Assembly (NCBI GenBank): GCA_963675135.1
Contig: OY776124.1
Location: 1,843,001 to 1,907,000 of the forward strand
DNA from: Galeopsis tetrahit
Lineage: Eukaryota > Streptophyta > Magnoliopsida > Lamiales > Lamiaceae
DNA length: 64,000 bases
Direction: 5' to 3'
A program made the translations under genes and the position numbers. Position 1 is the first letter of the stretch. Each line of letters begins with the position of its first letter. The notes beneath the pieces were generated by a model, which was given only the letters and a program-made list of their open reading frames with translations, was not told the origin of the DNA and searched no databases. Below are positions 1-11,334 of this stretch, piece after piece.

Positions 1-472
1 GAATTGGCCATAGAATCAATTTTGTCGAGACGGTTTTTGAATTTGAGGCCTCGGGTGCGGAGTTTTTGACGTCGTCGCCCATCGCCAAATTGCGCGCAAG
101 CTTATGCGCCGTTTTTACAAAGTTTTCAGATTGCCTCTCGGGTTTGCATTTCTAGCTAAAATTGGTCATAGAATGAATTGTGTCGAGACGGTTTTTGAAT
201 TTGAGGCCTCGGGTGCGGAGTTTTTGACGTCGTCGCCCATAGCCAAATTGCGCGCACGCTTGTGCGCCGTTTTTACAAAGTTTTCAGATTGCCTCTCGGG
301 TTTGCATTTCTAGCTGAATTGGCCATAGAATTAATTTTGTCGAGACGGTTTTTGAATTTGAGGCCTCGGGTGCGGAGTTTTTGACGTCGTCGCCCATCGC
401 CAAATTGCGCGCACGCTTGTGCGCCGTTTTTACAAAGTTTTCAGATTGCCTCTCGGGTTTGCATTTCTATCT

Positions 473-630
473 AAAATTGGTCATAGAATCAATTGTGTCG
501 AGACGGTTTTTGAATTTGAGGCCTCGGGTGCGGAGTTTTTGACGTCGTCGCCCATAGCCAAATTGCGCGCACGCTTGTGCGCCGTTTTTACAAAGTTTTC
601 AGATTGCCTCTCGGGTTTGCATTTCTATCT
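473..630 (+). repeat. Type monomer, class K (158 bp, AAAATTGGTCAT start)
   Basis: K monomers begin AAAATTGGTCAT where A has GAATTGGCCAT, and they are one base longer. The preceding monomer therefore ends CTAGCT or CTATCT directly against four A's. In Domains I, III and IV, K is normally flanked by A-type neighbours, giving a 315-bp (158+157) spacing. In Domain II two K monomers can be adjacent (for example 7399 and 7557). In Domain V true K monomers are absent; their nearest equivalent is a 157-bp form beginning AAATTGGCC. Confidence 0.9.
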
Positions 631-788
631 GAATTGGCCATAGAATCAATTGTGTCGAGACGGTTTTTGAATTTGAGGCCTCGGGTGCGGAGTTTTTGAC
701 GTCGTCGCCCATAGCCAAACTTGCGCGCTTGGTTGTGTGCCATTTTTACAAAGTTTTCAGATTGCCTCCCAAGTTTACATCCCTCACT
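631..788 (+). repeat. Type monomer, class B (158 bp, diverged right half)
   Basis: The left ~88 bp match class A. The right half carries a linked block of changes: an extra C (CCAAACTTGCGCGC), TTGGTTGTGTGCCATTTTT replacing the hairpin, CTCCCAAG replacing CTCTCGGG, and CATCCCTCACT at the end. The following monomer nearly always begins GAATTGGCCATAAAATCAA in Domains I, III and IV, so linkage continues across the monomer boundary. Other copies are near 1261, 2835, 4409, 5039, 17161, 19050, 20309, 20939, 23144, 25348, 27080, 28339, 34472, 38091 and 40449. Confidence 0.9.
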
Positions 789-1102
789 GAATTGGCCATA
801 AAATCAATTGTGTCGAGACGGTTTTTGAATTTGAGGCCTCGGGTGCGGATTTTTTGACGTCGTCGCCCATAGCCAAATTGCGAGCACGCTTGTGCGCCGT
901 TTTTACAAAGTTTTCAGATTGCCTCTCGGGTTTGCATTTCTAGCTGAATTGGCCATAGAATCAATTTTGTCGAGACGGTTTTTGAATTTGAGGCCTCGGG
1001 TGCGGAGTTTTTGACGTCGTCGCCCATCGCCAAATTGCGCGCACGCTTATGCGCCGTTTTTACAAAGTTTTCAGATTGCCTCTCGGGTTTGCATTTCTAG
1101 CT

Positions 1103-2676
1103 AAAATTGGTCATAGAATCAATTGTGTCGAGACGGTTTTTGAATTTGAGGCCTCGGGTGCGGAGTTTTTGACGTTGTCGCCCATAGCCAAATTGCGCGC
1201 ACGCTTGTGCGCCGTTTTTACAAACTTTTCAGCTTGCCTCTCGGGTTTGCATTTCTATCTGAATTGGCCATAGAATCAATTGTGTCAAGACGGTTTTTGA
1301 ATTTGAGGCCTCGGGTGCGGAGTTTTTGACGTCGTCGCCCATAGCCAAACTTGCGCGCTTAGTTGTGTGCCATTTTTACAAAGTTTTCAGATTGCCTCCC
1401 AAGTTTGCATCCCTTACTGAATTGGCCATAAAATCAATTGTGTCGAGACAGTTTTTGAATTTGAGGCCTCGGGTGCAGATTTTTTGACGTCGTCGCCCAT
1501 AGCCAAATTGCGCGCACGCTTGTGCGCCGTTTTTACAAAGTTTTCAGATTGCCTCTCGGGTTTGAATTTCCCACTGAATTGGCCATAGAATCAATTGTGT
1601 CGAGACGGTTTTTGAATTTGAGGCCTCGGGTGCGGAGTTTTTGACGTCGTCGCCCATAGCCAAATTGCGCGCACGCTTGTGCGCCGTTTTTACAAAGTTT
1701 TCAGATTGCCTCTCGGGTTTGCATTTCTAGCTGAATTGGCCATAAAATTAATTTTGTCGAGACGGTTTTTGAATTTGAGGCCTCGGGTGCGGAGTTTTTG
1801 ACGTCGTCGCCCATCGCCAAATTGCGCGCACGCTTGTGCGCCGTTTTTACAAAGTTTTCAGATTGCCTCTCGGGTTTGCATTTCTAGCTAAAATTGGTCA
1901 TAGAATCAATTGTGTCGAGACGGTTTTTGAATTTGAGGCCTCGGGTGCGGAGTTTTTGACGTCGTCGCCCATAGCCAAATTGCGCGCACGCTTGTGCGCC
2001 GTTTTTACAAAGTTTTCAGATTGCCTCTCGGGTTTGCATTTCTAGCTGAATTGGCCATAGAATCAATTGTGTCGAGACGGTTTTTGAATTTGAGGCCTCG
2101 GGTGCGGAGTTTTTGACGTCGTCGCCCATAGCCAAATTGCGCGCACGCTTGTGCACCGTTTTTACAAAGTTTTCAAATTGCCTCTCGGGTTTGCATTTCT
2201 AGCTAAAATTGGTCATAGAATCAATTGTGTCGAGACGGTTTTTGAATTTGAGACCTCGGGTGCGGAGTTTTTGACGTCGTCGCCCATAGCCAAATTGCGC
2301 GCACGCTTGTGCGCCGTTTTTACAAAGTTTTCAGATTGCCTCTCGGTTTTGAATTTCCCACTGAATTGGCCATAGAATCAATTGTGTCGAGACGGTTTTT
2401 GAATTTGAGGCCTCGGGTGCGGAGTTTTTGACGTCGTCGCCCATAGCCAAATTGCGCGCACGCTTGTGCGCCGTTTTTACAAAGTTTTCAGATTGCCTCT
2501 CGGGTTTGCATTACTAGCTGAATTGGCCATAGAATCAATTTTGTCGAGACGGTTTTTGAATTTGAGGCCTCGGGTGCGGAGTTTTTGACGTCGTCGCCCA
2601 TCGCCAAATTGCGCGCAAGCTTATGCGCCGTTTTTACAAAGTTTTCAGATTGCCTCTCGGGTTTGCATTTCTAGCT
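1103..2676. repeat. 10-mer subunit, copy 1 (1574 bp)
   Basis: Ten monomers: K with AAACTTTTC, B, AAAATC with GAGACAG, A, AATTAATTTTG, K, GTGCACC-type, K with GAGACCTC, A, and the AAGCTT monomer. The series restarts at 2677 with the same marks. Confidence 0.78.
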
Positions 2677-4093
2677 AAAATTGGTCATAGAATGAATTGT
2701 GTCGAGACGGTTTTTGAATTTGAGGCCTCGGGTGCGGAGTTTTTGACGTCGTCGCCCATAGCCAAATTGCGCGCACGCTTGTGCGCCGTTTTTACAAACT
2801 TTTCAGATTGCCTCTCGGGTTTGCATTTCTATCTGAATTGGCCATAGAATCAATTGTGTCGAGACGGTTTTTGAATTTGAGGCCTCGGGTGCGGAGTTTT
2901 TGACGTCGTCGCCCATAGCCAAACTTGCGCGCTTAGTTGTGTGTCATTTTTACAAAGTTTTCAAATTGCCTTCCAAGTTTGCATCCCTCACTGAATTGGC
3001 CATAAAATCAATTGTGTCGAGACAGTTTTTGAATTTGAGGCCTCGGGTGCGGATTTTTTGACGTCGTCGCCCATAGCCAAATTGCGCGCACGCTTGTGCG
3101 CCGTTTTTACAAAGTTTTCAGATTGCCTCTCGGGTTTGAATTTCCCACTGAATTGGCCATATAATCAATTGTGTCGAGACAGTTTTTGAATTTGAGGCCT
3201 CGGGTGCGGAGTTTTTGACGTCGTCGCCCATAGCCAAATTGCGCGCACGCTTGTGCGCCGTTTTTACAAAGTTTTCAGATTGCCTCTCGGGTTTGCATTT
3301 CTAGCTGAATTGGCCATAGAATTAATTTTGTCGAGACGGTTTTTGAATTTGAGGCCTCGGGTGCGGAGTTTTTGACGTCGTCGCCCATCGCCAAATTGCG
3401 CGCACGCTTGTGCGCCGTTTTTACAAAGTTTTCAGATTGCCTCTCGGGTTTGCATTTCTAGCTAAAATTGGTCATAGAATCAATTGTGTCGAGACGGTTT
3501 TTGAATTTGAGGCCTCGGGTGCGGAGTTTTTGACGTCATCGCCCATAGCCAAATTGCGCGCACGCTTGTGCGCCGTTTTTACAAAGTTTTCAGATTGCCT
3601 CTCGGGTTTGCATTTCTAGCTGAATTGGCCATAGAATCAATTGTGTCGAGACGGTTTTTGAATTTGAGGCCTCGGGTGCAGAGTTTTTGACGTCGTCGCC
3701 CATAGCCAAATTGCGCGCACGCTTGTGCACCGTTTTTACAAAGTTTTCAAATTGCCTCTCGGGTTTGCATTTCTAGCTAAAATTGGTCATATAATCAATT
3801 GTGTCGAGACGGTTTTTGAATTTGAGACCTCGGGTGCGGAGTTTTTGACGTCGTCGCCCATAGCCACATTGCGCGCACGCTTGTGCGCCGTTTTTACAAA
3901 GTTTTCAGATTGCCTCTCGGTTTTGAATTTCCCACTGAATTGGTCATAGAATCAATTGTGTCGAGACGGTTTTTGAATTTGAGGCCTCGGGTGCGGAGTT
4001 TTTGACGTCGTCGCCCATAGCCAAATTGCGCGCACGCTTGTGCGCCGTTTTTACAAAGTTTTCAGATTGCCTCTCGGGTTTGCATTTCTAGCT
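2677..4093. repeat. 10-mer subunit, copy 2 (9 monomers, 1417 bp)
   Basis: This repeats 1103-2519 at +1574. Its first monomer looks hybrid: the left side has the private AATGAATTGTG of 158-315, and the right side has the AAACTTTTC and CTATCT of 1103-1260. The B copy at 2835 carries AAATTGCCTTCC, which is shared with 17161. Confidence 0.75.
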
Positions 4094-6140
4094 GAATTGG
4101 CCATAGAATTAATTTTGTCGAGACGGTTTTTGAATTTGAGGCCTCGGGTGCGGAGTTTTTGACGTCGTCGCCCATCGCCAAATTGCGCGCACGCTTGTGC
4201 GCCGTTTTTACAAAGTTTTCAGATTGCCTCTCGGGTTTGCATTTCTATCTAAAATTGGTCATAGAATCAATTGTGTCGAGACGGTTTTTGAATTTGAGGC
4301 CTCGGGTGCGGAGTTTTTGACGTCGTCGCCCATAGCCAAATTGCGCGCACGCTTGTGCGCCGTTTTTACAAAGTTTTCAGATTGCCTCTCGGGTTTGCAT
4401 TTCTATCTGAATTGGCCATAGAATCAATTGTGTCGAGACGGTTTTTGAATTTGAGGCCTCGGGTGCGGAGTTTTTGACGTCGTCGCCCATAGCCAAACTT
4501 GCGCGCTTGGTTGTGTGCCATTTTTACAAAGTTTTCAGATTGCCTCCCAAGTTTACATCCCTCACTGAATTGGCCATAAAATCAATTGTGTCGAGACGGT
4601 TTTTGAATTTGAGGCCTCGGGTGCGGATTTTTTGACGTCGTCGCCCATAGCCAAATTGCGAGCACGCTTGTGCGCCGTTTTTACAAAGTTTTCAGATTGC
4701 CTCTCGGGTTTGCATTTCTAGCTGAATTGGCCATAGAATCAATTTTGTCGAGACGGTTTTTGAATTTGAGGCCTCGGGTGCGGAGTTTTTGACGTCGTCG
4801 CCCATCGCCAAATTGCGCGCACGCTTATGCGCCGTTTTTACAAAGTTTTCAGATTGCCTCTCGGGTTTGCATTTCTAGCTAAAATTGGTCATAGAATCAA
4901 TTGTGTCGAGACGGTTTTTGAATTTGAGGCCTCGGGTGCGGAGTTTTTGACGTTGTCGCCCATAGCCAAATTGCGCGCACGCTTGTGCGCCGTTTTTACA
5001 AACTTTTCAGCTTGCCTCTCGGGTTTGCATTTCTATCTGAATTGGCCATAGAATCAATTGTGTCGAGACGGTTTTTGAATTTGAGGCCTCGGGTGCGGAG
5101 TTTTTGACGTCGTCGCCCATAGCCAAACTTGCGCGCTTAGTTGTGTGCCATTTTTACAAAGTTTTCAGATTGCCTCCCAAGTTTGCATCCCTCACTGAAT
5201 TGGCCATAAAATCAATTGTGTCGAGACAGTTTTTGAATTTGAGGCCTCGGGTGCAGATTTTTTGACGTCGTCGCCCATAGCCAAATTGCGCGCACGCTTG
5301 TGCGCCGTTTTTACAAAGTTTTCAGATTGCCTCTCGGGTTTGAATTTCCCACTGAATTGGCCATAGAATCAATTGTGTCGAGACGGTTTTTGAATTTGAG
5401 GCCTCGGGTGCGGAGTTTTTGACGTCGTCGCCCATAGCCAAATTGCGCGCACGCTTGTGCGCCGTTTTTACAAAGTTTTCAGATTGCCTCTCGGGTTTGC
5501 ATTCCTAGCTGAATTGGCCATAGAATTAATTTTGTCGAGACGGTTTTTGAATTTGAGGCCTCGGGTGCGGAGTTTTTGACGTCGTCGCCCATCGCCAAAT
5601 TGCGCGCACGCTTGTGCGCCGTTTTTACAAAGTTTTCAGATTGCCTATCGGGTTTGCATTTCTAGCTAAAATTGGTCATAGAATCAATTGTGTCGAGACG
5701 GTTTTTGAATTTGAGGCCTCGGGTGCGGAGTTTTTGACGTCGTCGCCCATAGCCAAATTGCGCGCACGCTTGTGCGCCGTTTTTACAAAGTTTTCAGATT
5801 GCCTCTCGGGTTTGCATTTCTAGCTGAATTGGCCATAGAATCAATTGTGTCGAGACGGTTTATGAATTTGAGGCCTCGGGTGCGGAGTTTTTGACGTCGT
5901 CGCCCATAGCCAAATTGCGCGCACGCTTGTGCACCGTTTTTACAAAGTTTTCAAATTGCCTCTCGGGTTTGCATTTCTAGCTAAAATTGGTCATAGAATC
6001 AATTGTGTCGAGACGGTTTTTGAATTTGAGACCTCGGGTGCGGAGTTTTTGACGTCGTCGCCCATAGCCAAATTGCGCGGACGCTTGTGCGCCGTTTTTA
6101 CAAAGTTTTCAGATTGCCTCTCGGTTTTGAATTTCCCACT
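4094..6140. repeat. 24-mer HOR unit, copy 2, truncated (13 monomers)
   Basis: This follows 316-2362 monomer by monomer at +3778, with scattered single-base differences (for example TTTATGAATTT at 5826 and GCGCGGACGC at 5983). It stops after the K monomer that ends TTTTGAATTTCCCACT. A third relative of the same segment is at 19994-22040 (+15900). Confidence 0.8.
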
Positions 6141-6926
6141 GAATTGGCCATAGAATCAATTGTGTCGAGACGGTTTTTGAATTTGAGGCCTCGGGTGCGG
6201 AGTTTTTGACGTCGTCGCCCATCGCCAAATTGCGCGCACGCTTGTGCGTCGTTTTTACAAAGTTTTCAGATTGCCTCTCGGGTTTGCATTTCTATCTAAA
6301 ATTGGTCATAGAATCAATTGTGTCGAGACGGATTTTGAATTTGAGGCCTCGGGTGCGGAGTTTTTTACGTCGACGCACATAGCCAAATTGCGCGCACGCT
6401 TGTGCGCCGTTTTTACAAAGTTTTCAGATTGCCTCTCGGGTTTGCATTTCTAGCTGAATTGGCCATAGAATCAATTTTGTCGAGACGGTTTTTAAATTTG
6501 AGGCCTCGGGTGCGGAGTTTTTGACGTCGTCGCCCCTAACCAAATTGCGCGCACGCTTGTGCGCCGTTTTTACAAAGTTTTCAGATTGCCATTCGGGTTT
6601 GCATTTCAAGATGAATTGGCCATAGAATCAATTGTGTCTAGACGGTTTTTGAATTTGAGGCCTCGGGTGCGGAGTTTTTGACGTCGTCGCCCATAGTCAA
6701 ATTGCGCGCACGGTTGTGCGCCGTTTTTACAAAGTTTTCAGATTGCCTCTCGGGTTTGCATTTCTAGCTGAATTGGCCATAGAATCAATTGTGTCGAGAT
6801 GGATTTTGAATTTGAGGCCTCGGGTGCGGAGTTTTTGACGTCGTCGCCCATAGCCAAATTGCGCGCACGCTTGTGCGCCGTTTTTACAAAGTTTTCAGAT
6901 TGCCTCTCGGGTTTGCATTCCTAGCT
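6141..6926. repeat. Transition block, five divergent monomers
   Basis: Five monomers link Domain I order to the Domain II 7-mer. They carry private changes: GTGCGTCG (6141), CGGATTTTGAATTT with TTTTTTACGTCGACGCACATAG (6298), a CATTTCAAGAT end (6456), GTGTCTAGACGG (6613) and GAGATGGATTTTG (6770). The same block recurs at 10549-11334 as part of the 4408-bp duplication; one difference noticed is GGCCAAAG at 10556 against GGCCATAG. Confidence 0.85.
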
Positions 6927-7084
6927 AAAATTTGTCATATAATCAATTGTATCGAGACGGTTTTTGAATTTGAGGCCTCGGGTGCGGAGTTTTTGACGTC
7001 GTCGCCCCTAACCAAATTGCGCGCACGCTTGTGCGCCGTTTTTACAAAGTTTTCAGATTGCCATTTGGGTTTGCATTTCTAGCT

Positions 7085-7241
7085 GAATTGGCCATAGAAT
7101 CAATTGTGTCGAGACGGTTTTTGAATTTGAGGCCTCGGGTGCGGAGTTTTTGACGTCGTCGCCCATAGTTAAATTTCGCGCACGGTTGTGCGCCGTTTTT
7201 ACAAAGTTTTCAGATTGCCTCTCGGGTTTGCATTACTAGCT
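7085..7241 (+). repeat. Type monomer, AGTTAAATTTCGCGC class of Domain II
   Basis: This has CATAGTTAAATTTCGCGCACGGTTGTG in outline (AGTTAAATTTCGCGC, then loop GGTT) and ends GCATTACTAGCT. It always follows a C-type monomer. The hairpin stem is kept while the loop changes from GCTT to GGTT. A sister form in the same 7-mer has TTTCGGGCACGG, which breaks one stem pair. Confidence 0.85.
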
Positions 7242-7556
7242 GAATTGGCCATAGAATCAATTGTGTCGAGACGGTTTTTTAATTTGAGGCCTCGGGTGTA
7301 GAGTTTTTGACGTCGTCGACCATAGCCAAATTGCGCGCACGCTTGTGCGCCGTTTTTACAAAGTTTTCAAATTGCCTCTCGGGTTTGCATTTCTAGCTAA
7401 AATTGGTCATAGAATCAATTGTGTCGAGACGGTTTTTCAATTTGAGGCCTCGGGTGCGGAGTTTTTGACGTCGTCGCCCATAGCCAAATTGCGCGCACGC
7501 TTGTGCGCCGTTTTTACAAAGTTTTCAGATTGCCTCTCGGGTTTGCATTTCTAGCT

Positions 7557-7714
7557 AAAATTGGTCATAAAATCAATTGTGTCGAGACGGTTTTTGAATT
7601 TGAGGCCTCGGGTGCGGAGTTTTTGACGTCGTCGCCCCTAACCAAATTGCGCGCACGCTTGTGCGCCGTTTTTACAAAGTTTTCAGATTGCCATTCGGGT
7701 TTGCATTTCTAGCT
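7557..7714 (+). repeat. Type monomer, class C (K start plus CGCCCCTAACC)
   Basis: The monomer begins as K (AAAATTGGTCATAAAATC) and has CGCCCCTAACCAAATTG where A has CGCCCATAGCCAAATTG, plus GATTGCCATTCGGG instead of GATTGCCTCTCGGG. The class is concentrated in Domain II. It also occurs in Domain IV at 23931, 26135, 32271 and 36832, always followed by a GAATTGGACAT monomer. Confidence 0.88.
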
Positions 7715-8028
7715 GAATTGGCCATAGAATCAATTGTGTCGAGACGGTTTTTGAATTTGAGGCCTCGGGTGCGGAGTTTTTTACGTCGTCGCCCATAGTT
7801 AAATTTCGGGCACGGTTGTGCGCCGTTTTTACAAAGTTTTCAGATTGCCTCTCGGGTTTGCATTACTAGCTGAATTGGCCATAGAATCAATTGTGTCCAG
7901 ACGGTTTTTGAATTTGAGGCCTCGGGTGTAGAGTTTTTGACGTCGTCGCCCATAGCCAAATTGCGCGCACGCTTGTGCGCCGTTTTTACAAAGTTTTCAA
8001 ATTGCCTCTCGGGTTTGCATTTCTAGCT

Positions 8029-9130
8029 AAAATTGGTCATATAATCAATTGTATCGAGACGGTTTTTGAATTTGAGGCCTCGGGTGCGGAGTTTTTGACG
8101 TCGTCGCCCCTAACCAAATTGCGCGCACGCTTGTGCGCCGTTTTTACAAAGTTTTCAGATTGCCATTTGGGTTTGCATTTCTAGCTGAATTGGCCATAGA
8201 ATCAATTGTGTCGAGACGGTTTTTGAATTTGAGGCCTCGGGTGCGGAGTTTTTGACGTCGTCGCCCATAGTTAAATTTCGCGCACGGTTGTGCGCCGTTT
8301 TTACAAAGTTTTCAGATTGCCTCTCGGGTTTGCATTACTAGCTGAATTGGCCATAGAATCAATTGTGTCGAGACGGTTTTTTAATTTGAGGCCTCGGGTG
8401 TAGAGTTTTTGACGTCGTCGACCATAGCCAAATTGCGCGCACGCTTGTGCGCCGTTTTTACAAAGTTTTCAAATTGCCTCTCGGGTTTGCATTTCTAGCT
8501 AAAATTGGTCATAGAATCAATTGTGTCGAGACGGTTTTTCAATTTGAGGCCTCGGGTGCGGAGTTTTTGACGTCGTCGCCCATAGCCAAATTGCGCGCAC
8601 GCTTGTGCGCCGTTTTTACAAAGTTTTCAGATTGCCTCTCGGGTTTGCATTTCTAGCTAAAATTGGTCATAAAATCAATTGTGTCGAGACGGTTTTTGAA
8701 TTGGAGGCCTCGGGTGCGGAGTTTTTGACGTCGTCGCCCCTAACCAAATTGCGCGCACGCTTGTGCGCCGTTTTTACAAAGTTTTCAGATTGCCATTCGG
8801 GTTTGCATTTCTAGCTGAATTGGCCATAGAATCAATTGTGTCGAGACGGTTTTTGAATTTGAGGCCTCGGGTGCGGAGTTTTTTACGTCGTCGCCCATAG
8901 TTAAATTTCGGGCACGGTTGTGCGCCGTTTTTACAAAGTTTTCAGATTGCCTCTCGGGTTTGCATTACTAGCTGAATTGGCCATAGAATCAATTGTGTCC
9001 AGACGGTTTTTGAATTTGAGGCCTCGGGTGTAGAGTTTTTGACGTCGTCGCCCATAGCCAAATTGCGCGCACGCTTGTGCGCCGTTTTTACAAAGTTTTC
9101 AAATTGCCTCTCGGGTTTGCATTTCTAGCT
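8029..9130. repeat. 7-mer HOR unit 2 (1102 bp)
   Basis: This repeats unit 1 at +1102. Its private mark is GAATTGGAGGCC in the fifth monomer (8659), also present at +4408 in 12437-13538. Confidence 0.88.
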
Positions 9131-10075
9131 AAAATTGGTCATATAATCAATTGTATCGAGACGGTTTTTTAATTTGAGGCCTCGGGTGCGGAGTTTTTGA
9201 CGTCGTCGCCCCTAACCAAATTGCGCGCACGCTTGTGCGCCGTTTTTACAAAGTTTTCAGATTGCCATTTGGGTTTGCATTTCTAGCTGAATTGGCCATA
9301 GAATCAATTGTGTCGAGACGGTTTTTGAATTTGAGGCCTCGGGTGCGGAGTTTTTGACGTCGTCGCCCATAGTTAAATTTCGCGCACGGTTGTGCGCCGT
9401 TTTTACAAAGTTTTCAGATTGCCTCTCGGGTTTGCATTACTAGCTGAATTGGCCATAGAATCAATTGTGTCGAGACGGTTTTTTAATTTGAGGCCACGGG
9501 TGTAGAGTTTTTGACGTCGTCGACCATAGCCAAATTGCGCGCACGCTTGTGCGCCGTTTTTACAAAGTTTTCAAATTGCCTCTCGGGTTTGCATTTCTAG
9601 CTAAAATTGGTCATAGAATCAATTGTGTCGAGACGGTTTTTCAATTTGAGGCCTCGGGTGCGGAGTTTTTGACGTCGTCGCCCATAGCCAAATTGCGCGC
9701 ACGCTTGTGCGCCGTTTTTACAAAGTTTTCAGATTGCCTCTCGGGTTTGCATTTCTAGCTAAAATTGGTCATAAAATCAATTGTGTCGAGACGGTTTTTG
9801 AATTTGAGGCCTCGGGTGCGGAGTTTTTGACGTCGTCGCCCCTAACCAAATTGCGCGCACGCTTGTGCGCCGTTTTTACAAAGTTTTCAGATTGCCTCTC
9901 GGGTTTGCATTACTAGCTGAATTGGCCATAGAATCAATTGTGTCCAGACGGTTTTTGAATTTGAGGCCTCGGGTGTAGAGTTTTTGACGTCGTCGCCCAT
10001 AGCCAAATTGCGCGCACGCTTGTGCGCCGTTTTTACAAAGTTTTCAAATTGCCTCTCGGGTTTGCATTTCTAGCT
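9131..10075. repeat. 6-mer derivative unit 3 (945 bp)
   Basis: This is the 7-mer minus one monomer. The K monomer at 9761-9918 has the left part of the fifth monomer (CCCCTAACC) and the right end of the sixth (GCCTCTCGGG, CATTACTAGCT), so the loss was an in-register exchange between adjacent monomers. Private marks are GGTTTTTTAATTT at 9131 and GAGGCCACGGG at 9446. Confidence 0.87.
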
Positions 10076-11334
10076 AAAATTGGTCATAGAATCAATTGTG
10101 TCGAGACGGTTTTTGAATTTGAGGCCTCGGGTGCGGAGTTTTTGACGTCGTCGCCCATAGCCAAATTGCGCGCACGCTTGTGCGCCGTTTTTACAAAGTT
10201 TTCAGATTGCCTCTCGGGTTTGCATTTCTAGCTGAATTGGCCATAGAATCAATTGTGTCGAGACGGTTTATGAATTTGAGGCCTCGGGTGCGGAGTTTTT
10301 GACGTCGTCGCCCATAGCCAAATTGCGCGCACGCTTGTGCACCGTTTTTACAAAGTTTTCAAATTGCCTCTCGGGTTTGCATTTCTAGCTAAAATTGGTC
10401 ATAGAATCAATTGTGTCGAGACGGTTTTTGAATTTGAGACCTCGGGTGCGGAGTTTTTGACGTCGTCGCCCATAGCCAAATTGCGCGGACGCTTGTGCGC
10501 CGTTTTTACAAAGTTTTCAGATTGCCTCTCGGTTTTGAATTTCCCACTGAATTGGCCAAAGAATCAATTGTGTCGAGACGGTTTTTGAATTTGAGGCCTC
10601 GGGTGCGGAGTTTTTGACGTCGTCGCCCATCGCCAAATTGCGCGCACGCTTGTGCGTCGTTTTTACAAAGTTTTCAGATTGCCTCTCGGGTTTGCATTTC
10701 TATCTAAAATTGGTCATAGAATCAATTGTGTCGAGACGGATTTTGAATTTGAGGCCTCGGGTGCGGAGTTTTTTACGTCGACGCACATAGCCAAATTGCG
10801 CGCACGCTTGTGCGCCGTTTTTACAAAGTTTTCAGATTGCCTCTCGGGTTTGCATTTCTAGCTGAATTGGCCATAGAATCAATTTTGTCGAGACGGTTTT
10901 TAAATTTGAGGCCTCGGGTGCGGAGTTTTTGACGTCGTCGCCCCTAACCAAATTGCGCGCACGCTTGTGCGCCGTTTTTACAAAGTTTTCAGATTGCCAT
11001 TCGGGTTTGCATTTCAAGATGAATTGGCCATAGAATCAATTGTGTCTAGACGGTTTTTGAATTTGAGGCCTCGGGTGCGGAGTTTTTGACGTCGTCGCCC
11101 ATAGTCAAATTGCGCGCACGGTTGTGCGCCGTTTTTACAAAGTTTTCAGATTGCCTCTCGGGTTTGCATTTCTAGCTGAATTGGCCATAGAATCAATTGT
11201 GTCGAGATGGATTTTGAATTTGAGGCCTCGGGTGCGGAGTTTTTGACGTCGTCGCCCATAGCCAAATTGCGCGCACGCTTGTGCGCCGTTTTTACAAAGT
11301 TTTCAGATTGCCTCTCGGGTTTGCATTCCTAGCT

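Larger units (their letters stand above)
316..4093. repeat. 24-mer HOR unit, copy 1 (3778 bp)
   Basis: It starts with an AATTAATTTTG monomer ending CTATCT, then K, B, AAAATC and so on. The same order of 13 monomers, including private marks such as GCGAGCACGC (second A after B) and GACGTTGTCG with AAACTTTTCAGCTTG, restarts at 4094. It includes the two 10-mer-related segments 1103-2676 and 2677-4093. Confidence 0.8.
1..6140. repeat. Domain I: nested 10-mer/24-mer HOR
   Basis: 39 monomers of A, K and B classes. Matching series of diagnostic variants recur at +1574 bp (10 monomers; 1103 to 2677) and +3778 bp (24 monomers; 316 to 4094). The pair at 1-315 resembles 2520-2834 (+2519, 16 monomers). 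No C-type monomers occur here. The right limit is the K monomer at 5983-6140, after which the order departs from the earlier copies. Confidence 0.85.
6927..8028. repeat. 7-mer HOR unit 1 (1102 bp)
   Basis: Monomer starts are at 6927, 7085, 7242, 7399, 7557, 7715 and 7872. The first monomer is slightly aberrant (AAAATTTGTCATATAATC, preceded by CATTCCTAGCT), consistent with its position at the edge of the array. Confidence 0.88.
5668..10075. repeat. 4408-bp segmental duplication, copy 1
   Basis: 28 monomers: three Domain I-like monomers, the five-monomer transition block and the 7-7-6 HOR series. The same order and the same private single-base marks restart at 10076. The copy spans two HOR domains, so it duplicated as a block after both existed. 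Confidence 0.88.

Noticed and set aside
6424..6609. Minus-strand frame beginning MKCKPEWQSENF, duplicated at 10832-11017, as a candidate gene.
   Set aside because: It is the reverse reading of two consecutive monomers that happen to lack stops, and its second copy is explained entirely by the 4408-bp duplication.
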